This document shows positions 14,179-21,842 of a stretch of DNA of 21,842 bases, in pieces. Origin of the DNA: Treponema sp. Lineage in GTDB: Bacteria > Spirochaetota > Spirochaetia > Treponematales > Breznakiellaceae. The notes beneath the pieces are model-generated. The model was not told the DNA's origin. It saw nothing but the letters and a program-made list of their open reading frames with translations, and searched no databases. The position numbers and the translations under genes are program-made. How positions within the stretch are numbered: position 1 is the stretch's first letter; every line of letters begins with the position of its first letter. The DNA lies in contig JAIRLQ010000091.1 in assembly GCA_031259345.1 (NCBI GenBank), forward strand, positions 1-21,842. Direction: 5' to 3'.

Positions 14179-14949
14179 TTAGATTAGCATATAATCCCGT
14201 AATTGGCGATAGTCAAAAAAGGAAAAGTCAGCCTTTTCCCCGCCAATTCCTCCATTGCGGCATTTGCGCCTGGAACTAACCCAGGCGGTCTTCATGCCTA
14301 CCTTTCTGGCCCCCAGCACGTCATAGGCAAAGCTGTTCCCCACATACAGGATCTCTTCCGGGGGGAAACCCATAGCCCGGGCAAGCTCCCGAAAGGGCAG
14401 CGGATCAGGCTTGAGGGCCCCCAAAGTCTCGGAACAGAGTACCGTATCCCAGTACCCCGAAAGGCCCAGGGCTTCCAGTTTGATTTCCGGGGGAAAATCC
14501 GAAAGCAGCCCGAGCTTTACTCCTGCCAGTTTTAAGGCGCTAAGGGTTTCCGCCACAGCGGGGAACAGTTTGATGTTTTTAAAAAGGGGTTCCCAGCCCC
14601 TATAGATGATTTTTTCGGTACGGGCCATCAACATTTCCGCGTCTTGACCAAGAATTTTTGCCATGTAACGGGCCTGCCTTTCATAAAAAGAACCTTCCCC
14701 GGCGGGGGGCTTGCCTTCTTCGGCCCTGAGCATATTCCTGGCTTTGCCGAAAGCCCTTAGGTAATGCTGTTCTTTCAGTAAAAAAGGGATAAGACGGACA
14801 TAAAAGCGGTAGTTAGGATACAGAGTACCATCCAGATCAAAAGCTACTGCGGCAAATTTCAATTTTTTAGTACCTTTTTGCGTTTTCCCTGCAACCAATA
14901 ATTTAGAGTCTGGGGCTGTCCGAACAAGTTTTTCAAACTTTTCAGACAA
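14179..14949 (-). CDS. HAD-family hydrolase
   Basis: Probably a phosphatase of small metabolites; the substrate is unknown. The HAD motifs are present in order: the nucleophile motif FDLDGTLYPN, motif II in GLLSDFPPE, the motif III Lys in KPDPLPF, and motif IV GNSFAYDVLGARKVGM (usually GDS). A helical cap lies between motifs I and II. The frame opens at TTG 14949, giving 256 residues, but the N-terminal 29 residues are unlike the family. A TTG at 14862, with AAAGG 10 nt upstream, would give 227 residues starting just before the first motif and may be the true start. The coiled-coil protein gene follows after 5 nt. Confidence 0.85.
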   Translation of the reverse strand: MSEKFEKLVRTAPDSKLLVAGKTQKGTKKLKFAAVAFDLDGTLYPNYRFYVRLIPFLLKEQHYLRAFGKARNMLRAEEGKPPAGEGSFYERQARYMAKILGQDAEMLMARTEKIIYRGWEPLFKNIKLFPAVAETLSALKLAGVKLGLLSDFPPEIKLEALGLSGYWDTVLCSETLGALKPDPLPFRELARAMGFPPEEILYVGNSFAYDVLGARKVGMKTAWVSSRRKCRNGGIGGEKADFSFFDYRQLRDYMLI

Positions 14950-14969
14950 CCTCTAGACTTTATTTATAT

Positions 14970-14998
14970 ACTATAATAAGGAAGATGAAAAGCGTCAA
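14970..14998 (-). promoter_or_regulatory. Promoter of the HAD hydrolase / coiled-coil unit
   Basis: On the minus strand, -35 TTGACG (14993-14998), a 17-nt spacer and -10 TATAGT (14970-14975). It lies in the 83-nt gap between the stop of the giant gene and the hydrolase gene. The transcript would start near 14963, leaving a leader of either about 14 or about 100 nt, depending on which TTG is used. Confidence 0.6.
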
Positions 14999-15032
14999 AT
15001 CCCGTCAAAGAAGGGAGCCCCGGGCACGGCGC

Positions 15033-18000
15033 CTAAAAATTACCCTCTTTCAGGACGGTCCCGATTTGGTAGCCCTTCTGCATCCCTATCGCGTTTAGGT
15101 AGCCCAATATATTATTCATAACATCTGCGGGTATTACAAAACACCCGTCAGAATAATAACTGGCAAAATCCGAATCCATACCTTTCATTCTGTTTGAATG
15201 ACCCAGCCATCGCAAACTGTCATTGCCGCCGTTTCCCCATCTGTCGATATTTAATCCCGAAATGGTTTTTGCGCTGTTAATTACCAGGACATCATTTGCG
15301 TAAGAATCTGACATATCATAATATTTCATATTAAATGTTCCGGGAGCAATTGTATTGCCCTGTACCTTTCCATAAACAGAATGGTTATACGGCTGATCAT
15401 ACATTAGGCCGTCTTTGTTTGTTGTCATATTGTCTACGGTATGCAATTTGTCAAAAGACTCGGATGAAATGTATTTCCCATCCAAAGCGTATTTTGCAAA
15501 ATATATCCTGTCCAGGCCCTGCTTTGAAGGATCATATTTATTCCCCTCATAAGATGACCACCCCAAATATGTATTAATATTTCTGTAAATGTATGAATTA
15601 ATATATGAATAATCAAATTCGTCTTTATCATTTTTTTCTCCAAGTATATAGCCGCCGGTTTTTTTATCTGTTAAAGTGAGATTTAATGATTCAATATTGA
15701 GCCATTTAGTGTTTTCCCAGACAGACCCTGTTTTATACAACAGGGCTTCTCCAGCAAGGGACAATCTTTGTTTATTGGATATATTGTCGGGTAAAACTCC
15801 ATTTTGTTGTATTTCCATTATCTCTGCATCGGACAAACCCAAAACATCCCTTAATGTATCCGCTCTATAGGTTGAAGCGTTTTTTAAACCGGATCCCAGT
15901 AATTGTTCACATCTTTCCAATCCTATTACTGACGCAAGTGATTCTGCCCATCCTTTACTCCCGGCATTATCCTGGCCAAAAGGTATCAAATTACTTAATA
16001 AATTACCGTTCTCATCCTGATATTCAATTGTTAAATATTTGTTACCATCCCATACAATGTTATGTGTTCCGTCGGATCTTGATATTAATTTCCAGTAATC
16101 ATCCGTATAGTCGTATTTATTCAACAGGCTGTCTACAGCATAATTATTACCCATTGTTTTTGATATATTGTATCCTATTACTTCATCCAGCATATCAAGC
16201 CCTATTGATTTTAATCCATAGCTATTCAGGATTTCGTTTGCCGTTTCTATATGTCCAATAATAGCATTTTTTGTTTCTTCCATCTGCTCCTTTTCAGTTC
16301 CTTTTATTCCGTCCCTATATGCTTCGTGGGACAGAAGGATATTTAAATTATAATTACCGTCTTTTTTTGCGGCGTCAGTCCCAAGATACACATATTTAAC
16401 TCCGTCATATCCCTTAATACTCTGAGTGTAATCATTGTCCCAGCTTTCAATAACGGCTTTTCCTGTAATGTAATCCCTGTATTCCAGGGTATTTAATCCG
16501 CCCATTGAATATAAAGTACGCATTTGTTCCCTGTAATTAACCGCGCTTTCTTTTCCGGAAAACATAATCTCCGTGTTTACCTTCCATGCCTCAATGCCTT
16601 TTAAAGATGCCATTACTTCTTTCAGGCTAAAATCCATGCCGCCCATGCCAATGTCAAAATTAACGCCGTTTTTTCCGACACGCATTTCCAAAAGCCCCGC
16701 ATTATATCTATTGTTTGAAAATATTCCGGCATTTAATATATTTAAGGATATATCTTCACCCATCGCGTAATTTAGTCCCTGTCCTGTAATACCGCCAATC
16801 ATATTATCAAATTTTTTGCCATTGGACATAATATCCTTTACAAATCCGTTTAAACCGTTGTCAAGAATATTTGCAGTAAAATTTCCCCCCACCGAGGCTA
16901 TCATATTTTTTCCCGTACTAATCATGCCATTCTTAAAATTATCATTCGAAAATTCCCACCCGCCTGATTTTGAATAATTTACCGACGAAACAAGGCTGTT
17001 AACTGTACCGGAAGTCAGCGTTTGGGCGCCTTTCATAAAGGTAGTCATAATTGCGCTCCCCGTTTGGCTTGTCGCCTTTGAGGCAACGGCAGCCGTTAAA
17101 CCGGTTTTTAAAATTTCACTTTGAACACCCGAAGCGCCTCCAAACAATACCCCGATAGAAGCGTCTACCGTATTCATAACGGCGACTTTACCCGTCGCTA
17201 ATCCCGCTTCGCCCCATGTTTTGTATCCGGACATTGCGTCAAGACTATTAAACAAAATATCATCAGCGGTATTTATCGCGACAGCCAAAGCAATTGCCCC
17301 GATCAAACTTGCACCGCCGGTAGGCACCGCCGCCACAGCCCCTACCACCATGGTTGCTATTTTTCCTCCTATATCCGCTACCTTTCTCACAGACGGGGCA
17401 TTAAAGGAACTGTTTCTTGAATCCCACAGGGGTTTATCCCATCGTGCGGCATTTAGCGCCGCAATGCCTTTTATTTCTTTCATGTCCCAGAATATATATT
17501 CTGTCATTAAGCGCCCAATCTCTCCTTCTCCGTAATTCTCAAAAACTCCTTTTCTTCCTTTATCAAGATTTGTAGATCTTTTTTGCTTGGGCCCATAACC
17601 CAAATGGAGGCCGAATTTTCCCTTGCTTATATATTCTTCACCGTTTTCTTCTTCAAATATCTCTTTATATAAATTTTCAACTTCAGATTTCATATTTTTA
17701 ATCATCATTTGAATTACAACACTATTTTGCCCATTCAGAATTTCTTCATTTACATCTACATTAAAGTCGGTTTTAGACATGCTATAAAACTTAAAATTTT
17801 CTACATTTGCCGTTTCAAATATCATAGAAGTAAAAAATGTTGAATGGACTATTACCCTTTTTGAATAACTGCCGTTTTTTTTATTCCATCGCCCCTGCAT
17901 TATAAATGTTTCATCCATGTTCTTTTCAAATCTTTTGTTTGCTTTTTCGATGTCGCTTTTCAGATTACTTATTGATTCTTTAATCATGTCTGAAATATTT

Positions 18001-21000
18001 ATTGCAAGTTTTACACTTTCCATTTTTTCTATTTCCGCATTTGCTTCCTTTGTAAATAATCTTGTCCGGTGTTGAATATAATACAAATCCGTAATATCAT
18101 CGCTCTTAATATACAGCGGAGCTGATATATATTTGACGCCACAGCTTTGTTTTGCCGACTCCAGCATTGAATCAAATGAGACTATTTCACAGTTACCCAT
18201 AAGGGAATTAACCAGATCCCTTGCCTTATCATACGACATTGTATATCCGGCATTTCTGCTTGCCAAAACATCAATTTGCCTTGCCCCGGCTTCCGCACCG
18301 GAAGCCAATAGCAATAATTCTTCTTTTGAAGCATTTAAAGCGGCATTTTCAACGGCTTTTAACCAGTTTTCTTTTGCCATTAACCCGCTATAATAATCAA
18401 AATTCCATTGATCTGCCGCGTCATCATACCTCTTGTTAAAATCATTGTTCCAGCTTATAAACCCGTTCAGTATTTTTTCATTATTGGTTTTCCAGCTTAA
18501 CCTCCCCCTTTCCAACAGCAATTCAAAATTCAAAACCCAATTGTTGTAATTATCATTAAGGTTCTTTTGCTTTAAATTATATTCATTGTTTTTTATTTCC
18601 AGGTTTTTTTCATTTTTTATTTTATTTGCGTTTGTTATAATATTAATATATTCATCCAATATGTCATTCTTTATATCCTCAAGATAACCACTATCGCCCA
18701 TATCCAGGTTTATTGTGTTAACAATTGGTTTTATTAGAGCGTTTATATAGCCGGTTAATAATGATTTTTCCATATATGCTTCAGTTATTGCCTCTTTAAC
18801 CGTATTGCTGTCAATATCTCCGGCGATATAATCATCCGGCATATTTAAATAATTATTTTTGCTTTTATTTAAATCCGTTATTTTCTTCATATATGTACTG
18901 GCCAGCAAATTTTTGATTTTGTCTTTCTTTTCTTTTGAATATTCCAGGAGGAATCCAATCGCCTCAGCGCTTGTTTCAAACATGATGTTATTATTTACAA
19001 TCACGGTATTCCAGATTTCTTTAAAATTTTTTATCTCTTTATCGCTTACTTCATTGTCTTTTGCCAAAATTAATAATATATCATCAATTTTTATATTACC
19101 ATCGTTATTTCCGTATATAATATCATTCAGTATCTCGGATGACTGAATAAAATTATTATTTATATTTATAATCTCGTTAGCATTTATGTTTAATTCTGAT
19201 AATTCTTCATTAATATTTTTATTTAACTCATTAATAATCGGCGCAAGATTGCTCCTAATATATTTTACGTTACTATAGCTATTCGCGTCTCTCATATTTC
19301 TACTATACTTGCTGCCTCTATTAATTATATAATTGCCGCCGGCAAAATCATACATTAATTTTAATTCTCGGTATTCCGTAAAGGCGGAAAAATATTTAAA
19401 TTTATTGTCACCAAAATTCATTAATGATAAAACGGTAAGAAATTCCAAATCTTCTTTTTGCTTATCTGTCAGGGAATTCCACGCGTTTTTTCGTATACTC
19501 TTTTCATCTTTTTTAATACCGTTAAAAAGTAAATATACTCTCATGCCGTTATACAGTCTAATTTTTCCTAACCTGGAGCCCTTTTCCAGTTGTTCAGTAT
19601 GTTTTAGGAAATTTTTTATTACATCGCAGTCTTTATTATTATTTATAAGCTGTTCCATTAAATAATCCCTTGCCAACCCCCACTGGCTGTATGTCAGTTC
19701 AGTAAACGATATTGCTTTTACAAGGTTTAACAAAGAGACCTCAAATTGAGATATATTATACATATAATTTTCACTAATTATATCTCTATTAAAATAGTCA
19801 TCTAATCCCGGATTGTCTTCATTAAATACAAATTTATCATTATATGAAAATTTAAGTTTGCCATTTTCGATTTTAATTTTATTTAATATATCGATATATT
19901 GCTCATTATTGCTCTTATACATTTCTTCTATATAATTTGAAAACCCTGACAGTTCGGTAACCCATTCTTCATAATTACTTTTTACCGTTCTTTCCGCATC
20001 ATATATGATACTATCAATCCTGGTTTTGACTTTGGAAAGCAACAATACTTCATTCATACTATTTTCATAATCTTTTTCAATTTTAACAATGTTTTCATCT
20101 TTACCGCCGTTCTTATTTTCAATCTCTTTAATTAAAAGTACAATTTCATTTGCCCTCTCATAAGCGGCAATATTATATTCAAATTCGTTTTTAACATCTT
20201 CAATTGTGGAAAACTGGTTTTCTGCCCAATTTTTTACGCCTTCCTCAACTTCATAATTATATAATTTTTTTTCAACATTTTTAGAATTTTCAAAAACTAA
20301 ATTGTAGGCTTCACTGTACATAAAATCCAAAGTTTTATAAGCATCATTTATCAATTCCAATTCATTTAAAAGATCGTAATATTTACTTTTTTCATTATCT
20401 AGTTGTTTTAAAATAGCGGCTGCTTCCAGGTCCATTAAATTGTCATTATGCAGATTATATACTGACTCCAAATAATCAATATCTTTTGCCAATTGGGATT
20501 TATATAAAATAGCCTCATTATATTCTCTGCCGGCCATTAATAAATTTTCGTATTTATCATCCATACCAAGATCATTTTCTATATCTTTCCATTCCTTGGA
20601 CGGATTGACAATAAACTGACCAATTAGAGCCTTATAGTTATTTTCAACAATATTGATATTTTGACAGCTTTTAAACAACTTATTCATTATTAAAGAATAT
20701 TCATCTGCCATTTCATAATCCGAGCCGGATATTTTATTTTTTGACACAGCCATATTAAAAATATTTTTTTTCCATTCGCTGTAATCATATTGTACATAAT
20801 CGGGCAAATATAATAAAATTTCTTCCAAAATATTAAAATATTCCATGCCGTCGGAATTCATGTAAGCTTTTTCTGTAAATTTATCTATTATGGTTTTTGA
20901 ATCCAAGAATATATTATTATCTGTTATTTCATTGGCTATATAATAATTTAGTAAAATGTTAAGATTTTCGGTTATTTTGTTTTTTGAAATAAACGGTGAA

Positions 21001-21842
21001 CAGTATTCAAAATCGCTGTACAGATTTATTAAACCTGCTGTCTTTATTTTCTCCATATAAACGCCGGATAATATAATATTTTCAATTGTTATTCTTTCAA
21101 TTGTTTTAAACCATTCTTCTCCATTCAAATAATTCCAGGCGTTTTCATCATTAGCGGCATATTTTCCCAGTTTTTCCATTACAATATCAGTGTTGCCATT
21201 ACTTAAAATATCAATAATATTATCCAAAATTACAATTTTTTCACCAATTTCATTCACGGTTAAGTTACAATATTTCGATAAATATTGGGCTTCAATTGAT
21301 ACATTTACATTATTCAGTAAATAATTAAACGCATCCCTGTGTAAAACGGCTTTTTCCTTTAAATAATTAACATTGTTAATATCATTCATATCATACAAGT
21401 CATCTATTCCATATCCTTCAAATATTGATAATACTTCAAAGTTTGATTCGGCTATTAATAACTTGAGCGCATTAATTCGTTCATTTCTGTTTAGCGATAT
21501 AACTTCATTTGCCTGATTAAAAGCTCTAAAAATTAATTCTTTATTAAAATCACTGAATTGATCCTGAATATCCATATTATTTTTTAGCTCATTTATAAAT
21601 TTATAGTAAATATTCTCTTTGTTTAACCCGGTGTCTTCAATATTCATTAATAATTCATCTGCGTCGTTAAAATATTTAAGATTTAAATATTCAGCAGTCA
21701 AAACACCCAATGAACCCGGAAATTCCTCCGGGCCGTCAATTAAGGTTTTAATTACTTCATATATATTTTCTTTTTCAAATAATATGCCAAAATCCTGTAA
21801 ATAATTAAAATATTTATTCCTTATTGAATCTATATTACTGTC
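15033..21842 (-). CDS. Giant protein, N-terminus outside window, with possible L,D-transpeptidase-like C-terminus
   Basis: The frame is open to the right edge, so at least 2269 residues are encoded and the true start is not in the window; an internal TTG at 21710 is not a start. Residues 1 to about 1130 are Asn/Lys/Ile-rich and helical. A Gly/Ala hydrophobic stretch lies at about 1492-1523 (GGKIATMVVGAVAAVPTGGA and on). H1839 begins HEAYRDG, a motif I associate with large spirochaete proteins. The last 100 residues hold NTIAPGTF, GHSN (H2215) and SDGC (C2234), an order like L,D-transpeptidase or DUF5675 domains. It broadly resembles the very long Leptospira proteins of the TIGR04388 type; this is by memory, not a search. 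The gene is far richer in A+T than its neighbours. No role is assigned. Confidence 0.8.
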   Translation of the reverse strand, partial: DSNIDSIRNKYFNYLQDFGILFEKENIYEVIKTLIDGPEEFPGSLGVLTAEYLNLKYFNDADELLMNIEDTGLNKENIYYKFINELKNNMDIQDQFSDFNKELIFRAFNQANEVISLNRNERINALKLLIAESNFEVLSIFEGYGIDDLYDMNDINNVNYLKEKAVLHRDAFNYLLNNVNVSIEAQYLSKYCNLTVNEIGEKIVILDNIIDILSNGNTDIVMEKLGKYAANDENAWNYLNGEEWFKTIERITIENIILSGVYMEKIKTAGLINLYSDFEYCSPFISKNKITENLNILLNYYIANEITDNNIFLDSKTIIDKFTEKAYMNSDGMEYFNILEEILLYLPDYVQYDYSEWKKNIFNMAVSKNKISGSDYEMADEYSLIMNKLFKSCQNINIVENNYKALIGQFIVNPSKEWKDIENDLGMDDKYENLLMAGREYNEAILYKSQLAKDIDYLESVYNLHNDNLMDLEAAAILKQLDNEKSKYYDLLNELELINDAYKTLDFMYSEAYNLVFENSKNVEKKLYNYEVEEGVKNWAENQFSTIEDVKNEFEYNIAAYERANEIVLLIKEIENKNGGKDENIVKIEKDYENSMNEVLLLSKVKTRIDSIIYDAERTVKSNYEEWVTELSGFSNYIEEMYKSNNEQYIDILNKIKIENGKLKFSYNDKFVFNEDNPGLDDYFNRDIISENYMYNISQFEVSLLNLVKAISFTELTYSQWGLARDYLMEQLINNNKDCDVIKNFLKHTEQLEKGSRLGKIRLYNGMRVYLLFNGIKKDEKSIRKNAWNSLTDKQKEDLEFLTVLSLMNFGDNKFKYFSAFTEYRELKLMYDFAGGNYIINRGSKYSRNMRDANSYSNVKYIRSNLAPIINELNKNINEELSELNINANEIININNNFIQSSEILNDIIYGNNDGNIKIDDILLILAKDNEVSDKEIKNFKEIWNTVIVNNNIMFETSAEAIGFLLEYSKEKKDKIKNLLASTYMKKITDLNKSKNNYLNMPDDYIAGDIDSNTVKEAITEAYMEKSLLTGYINALIKPIVNTINLDMGDSGYLEDIKNDILDEYINIITNANKIKNEKNLEIKNNEYNLKQKNLNDNYNNWVLNFELLLERGRLSWKTNNEKILNGFISWNNDFNKRYDDAADQWNFDYYSGLMAKENWLKAVENAALNASKEELLLLASGAEAGARQIDVLASRNAGYTMSYDKARDLVNSLMGNCEIVSFDSMLESAKQSCGVKYISAPLYIKSDDITDLYYIQHRTRLFTKEANAEIEKMESVKLAINISDMIKESISNLKSDIEKANKRFEKNMDETFIMQGRWNKKNGSYSKRVIVHSTFFTSMIFETANVENFKFYSMSKTDFNVDVNEEILNGQNSVVIQMMIKNMKSEVENLYKEIFEEENGEEYISKGKFGLHLGYGPKQKRSTNLDKGRKGVFENYGEGEIGRLMTEYIFWDMKEIKGIAALNAARWDKPLWDSRNSSFNAPSVRKVADIGGKIATMVVGAVAAVPTGGASLIGAIALAVAINTADDILFNSLDAMSGYKTWGEAGLATGKVAVMNTVDASIGVLFGGASGVQSEILKTGLTAAVASKATSQTGSAIMTTFMKGAQTLTSGTVNSLVSSVNYSKSGGWEFSNDNFKNGMISTGKNMIASVGGNFTANILDNGLNGFVKDIMSNGKKFDNMIGGITGQGLNYAMGEDISLNILNAGIFSNNRYNAGLLEMRVGKNGVNFDIGMGGMDFSLKEVMASLKGIEAWKVNTEIMFSGKESAVNYREQMRTLYSMGGLNTLEYRDYITGKAVIESWDNDYTQSIKGYDGVKYVYLGTDAAKKDGNYNLNILLSHEAYRDGIKGTEKEQMEETKNAIIGHIETANEILNSYGLKSIGLDMLDEVIGYNISKTMGNNYAVDSLLNKYDYTDDYWKLISRSDGTHNIVWDGNKYLTIEYQDENGNLLSNLIPFGQDNAGSKGWAESLASVIGLERCEQLLGSGLKNASTYRADTLRDVLGLSDAEIMEIQQNGVLPDNISNKQRLSLAGEALLYKTGSVWENTKWLNIESLNLTLTDKKTGGYILGEKNDKDEFDYSYINSYIYRNINTYLGWSSYEGNKYDPSKQGLDRIYFAKYALDGKYISSESFDKLHTVDNMTTNKDGLMYDQPYNHSVYGKVQGNTIAPGTFNMKYYDMSDSYANDVLVINSAKTISGLNIDRWGNGGNDSLRWLGHSNRMKGMDSDFASYYSDGCFVIPADVMNNILGYLNAIGMQKGYQIGTVLKEGNF

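Noticed and set aside
14990..15032. Rho-independent terminator after the giant gene
   Set aside because: The GC-rich sequence downstream of the stop contains only short palindromes and no stable stem followed by a T-tract.
14985..15098. Short plus-strand frame starting MKSVKSRQRREP, 7 nt after TATAAT at 14972-14977
   Set aside because: The spacing resembles the leaderless pattern, but there is no acceptable -35, the frame runs antisense into the end of the giant gene, and the peptide has no recognisable features.
21619..21710. TTG at 21710 as the start of the giant protein
   Set aside because: The frame continues without a stop for 44 more codons to the window edge, with the same composition, so the start lies outside.

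Overview
The window looks like a chromosomal segment of a spirochaete, most likely a free-living or gut Treponema with mid-range GC. Support comes from a SpiroCoCo-type coiled-coil protein, several lipoproteins with treponeme-style lipoboxes, a carD gene directly upstream of a fused ispDF gene, and a giant protein resembling the very large proteins of Leptospira and Treponema. The genus is inferred from gene content; no rRNA or tRNA marker is visible.

Layout. (1) 1-2331, minus strand: the start of a histidine operon, hisG-hisB-hisH, with hisH cut by the window edge. Upstream of hisG lie a sigma70-like promoter, a 15-codon leader peptide with four consecutive His codons, and a terminator hairpin with a T9 tract, which together form a ribosome-mediated his attenuator. 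(2) 2360-3470: a small accessory island. It holds a vapBC toxin-antitoxin pair flanked by a perfect 54-bp direct repeat (the 3' end of vapC is duplicated upstream), then fourteen 21-bp tandem repeats, then a 27-bp fragment resembling part of vapB. (3) 3468-5582, minus: two consecutive lipoprotein genes of unknown function, high in GC. (4) 5697-11250, plus: a conserved-looking gene of unknown function coupled to an oligopeptide-binding lipoprotein (SBP family 5), then carD, ispDF (isoprenoid MEP pathway) and nth (endonuclease III), the last two overlapping by 4 nt. (5) 11256-11298: an inverted repeat between convergent genes. (6) 11303-14949, minus: a HAD-family hydrolase followed by the 956-residue membrane-anchored coiled-coil protein. 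(7) 15033-21842, minus: an AT-rich gene for a giant protein (at least 2269 residues, N-terminus outside the window) with an L,D-transpeptidase/DUF5675-like C-terminus.

Across the window, at least four transcription units (the his leader, vapB, the 5697 gene and carD) have a -10 hexamer ending only 6-7 nt before the start codon and no Shine-Dalgarno sequence. Their mRNAs are therefore probably leaderless. Internal genes such as hisG, hisB and the peptide-binding protein do have clear Shine-Dalgarno sites.

The strongest points for a second look are the spirochaete his attenuator, the leaderless promoter pattern, the repeat-flanked vapBC island with its covarying 21-bp repeats, and the AT-rich giant protein with its possible cell-wall-active C-terminus.
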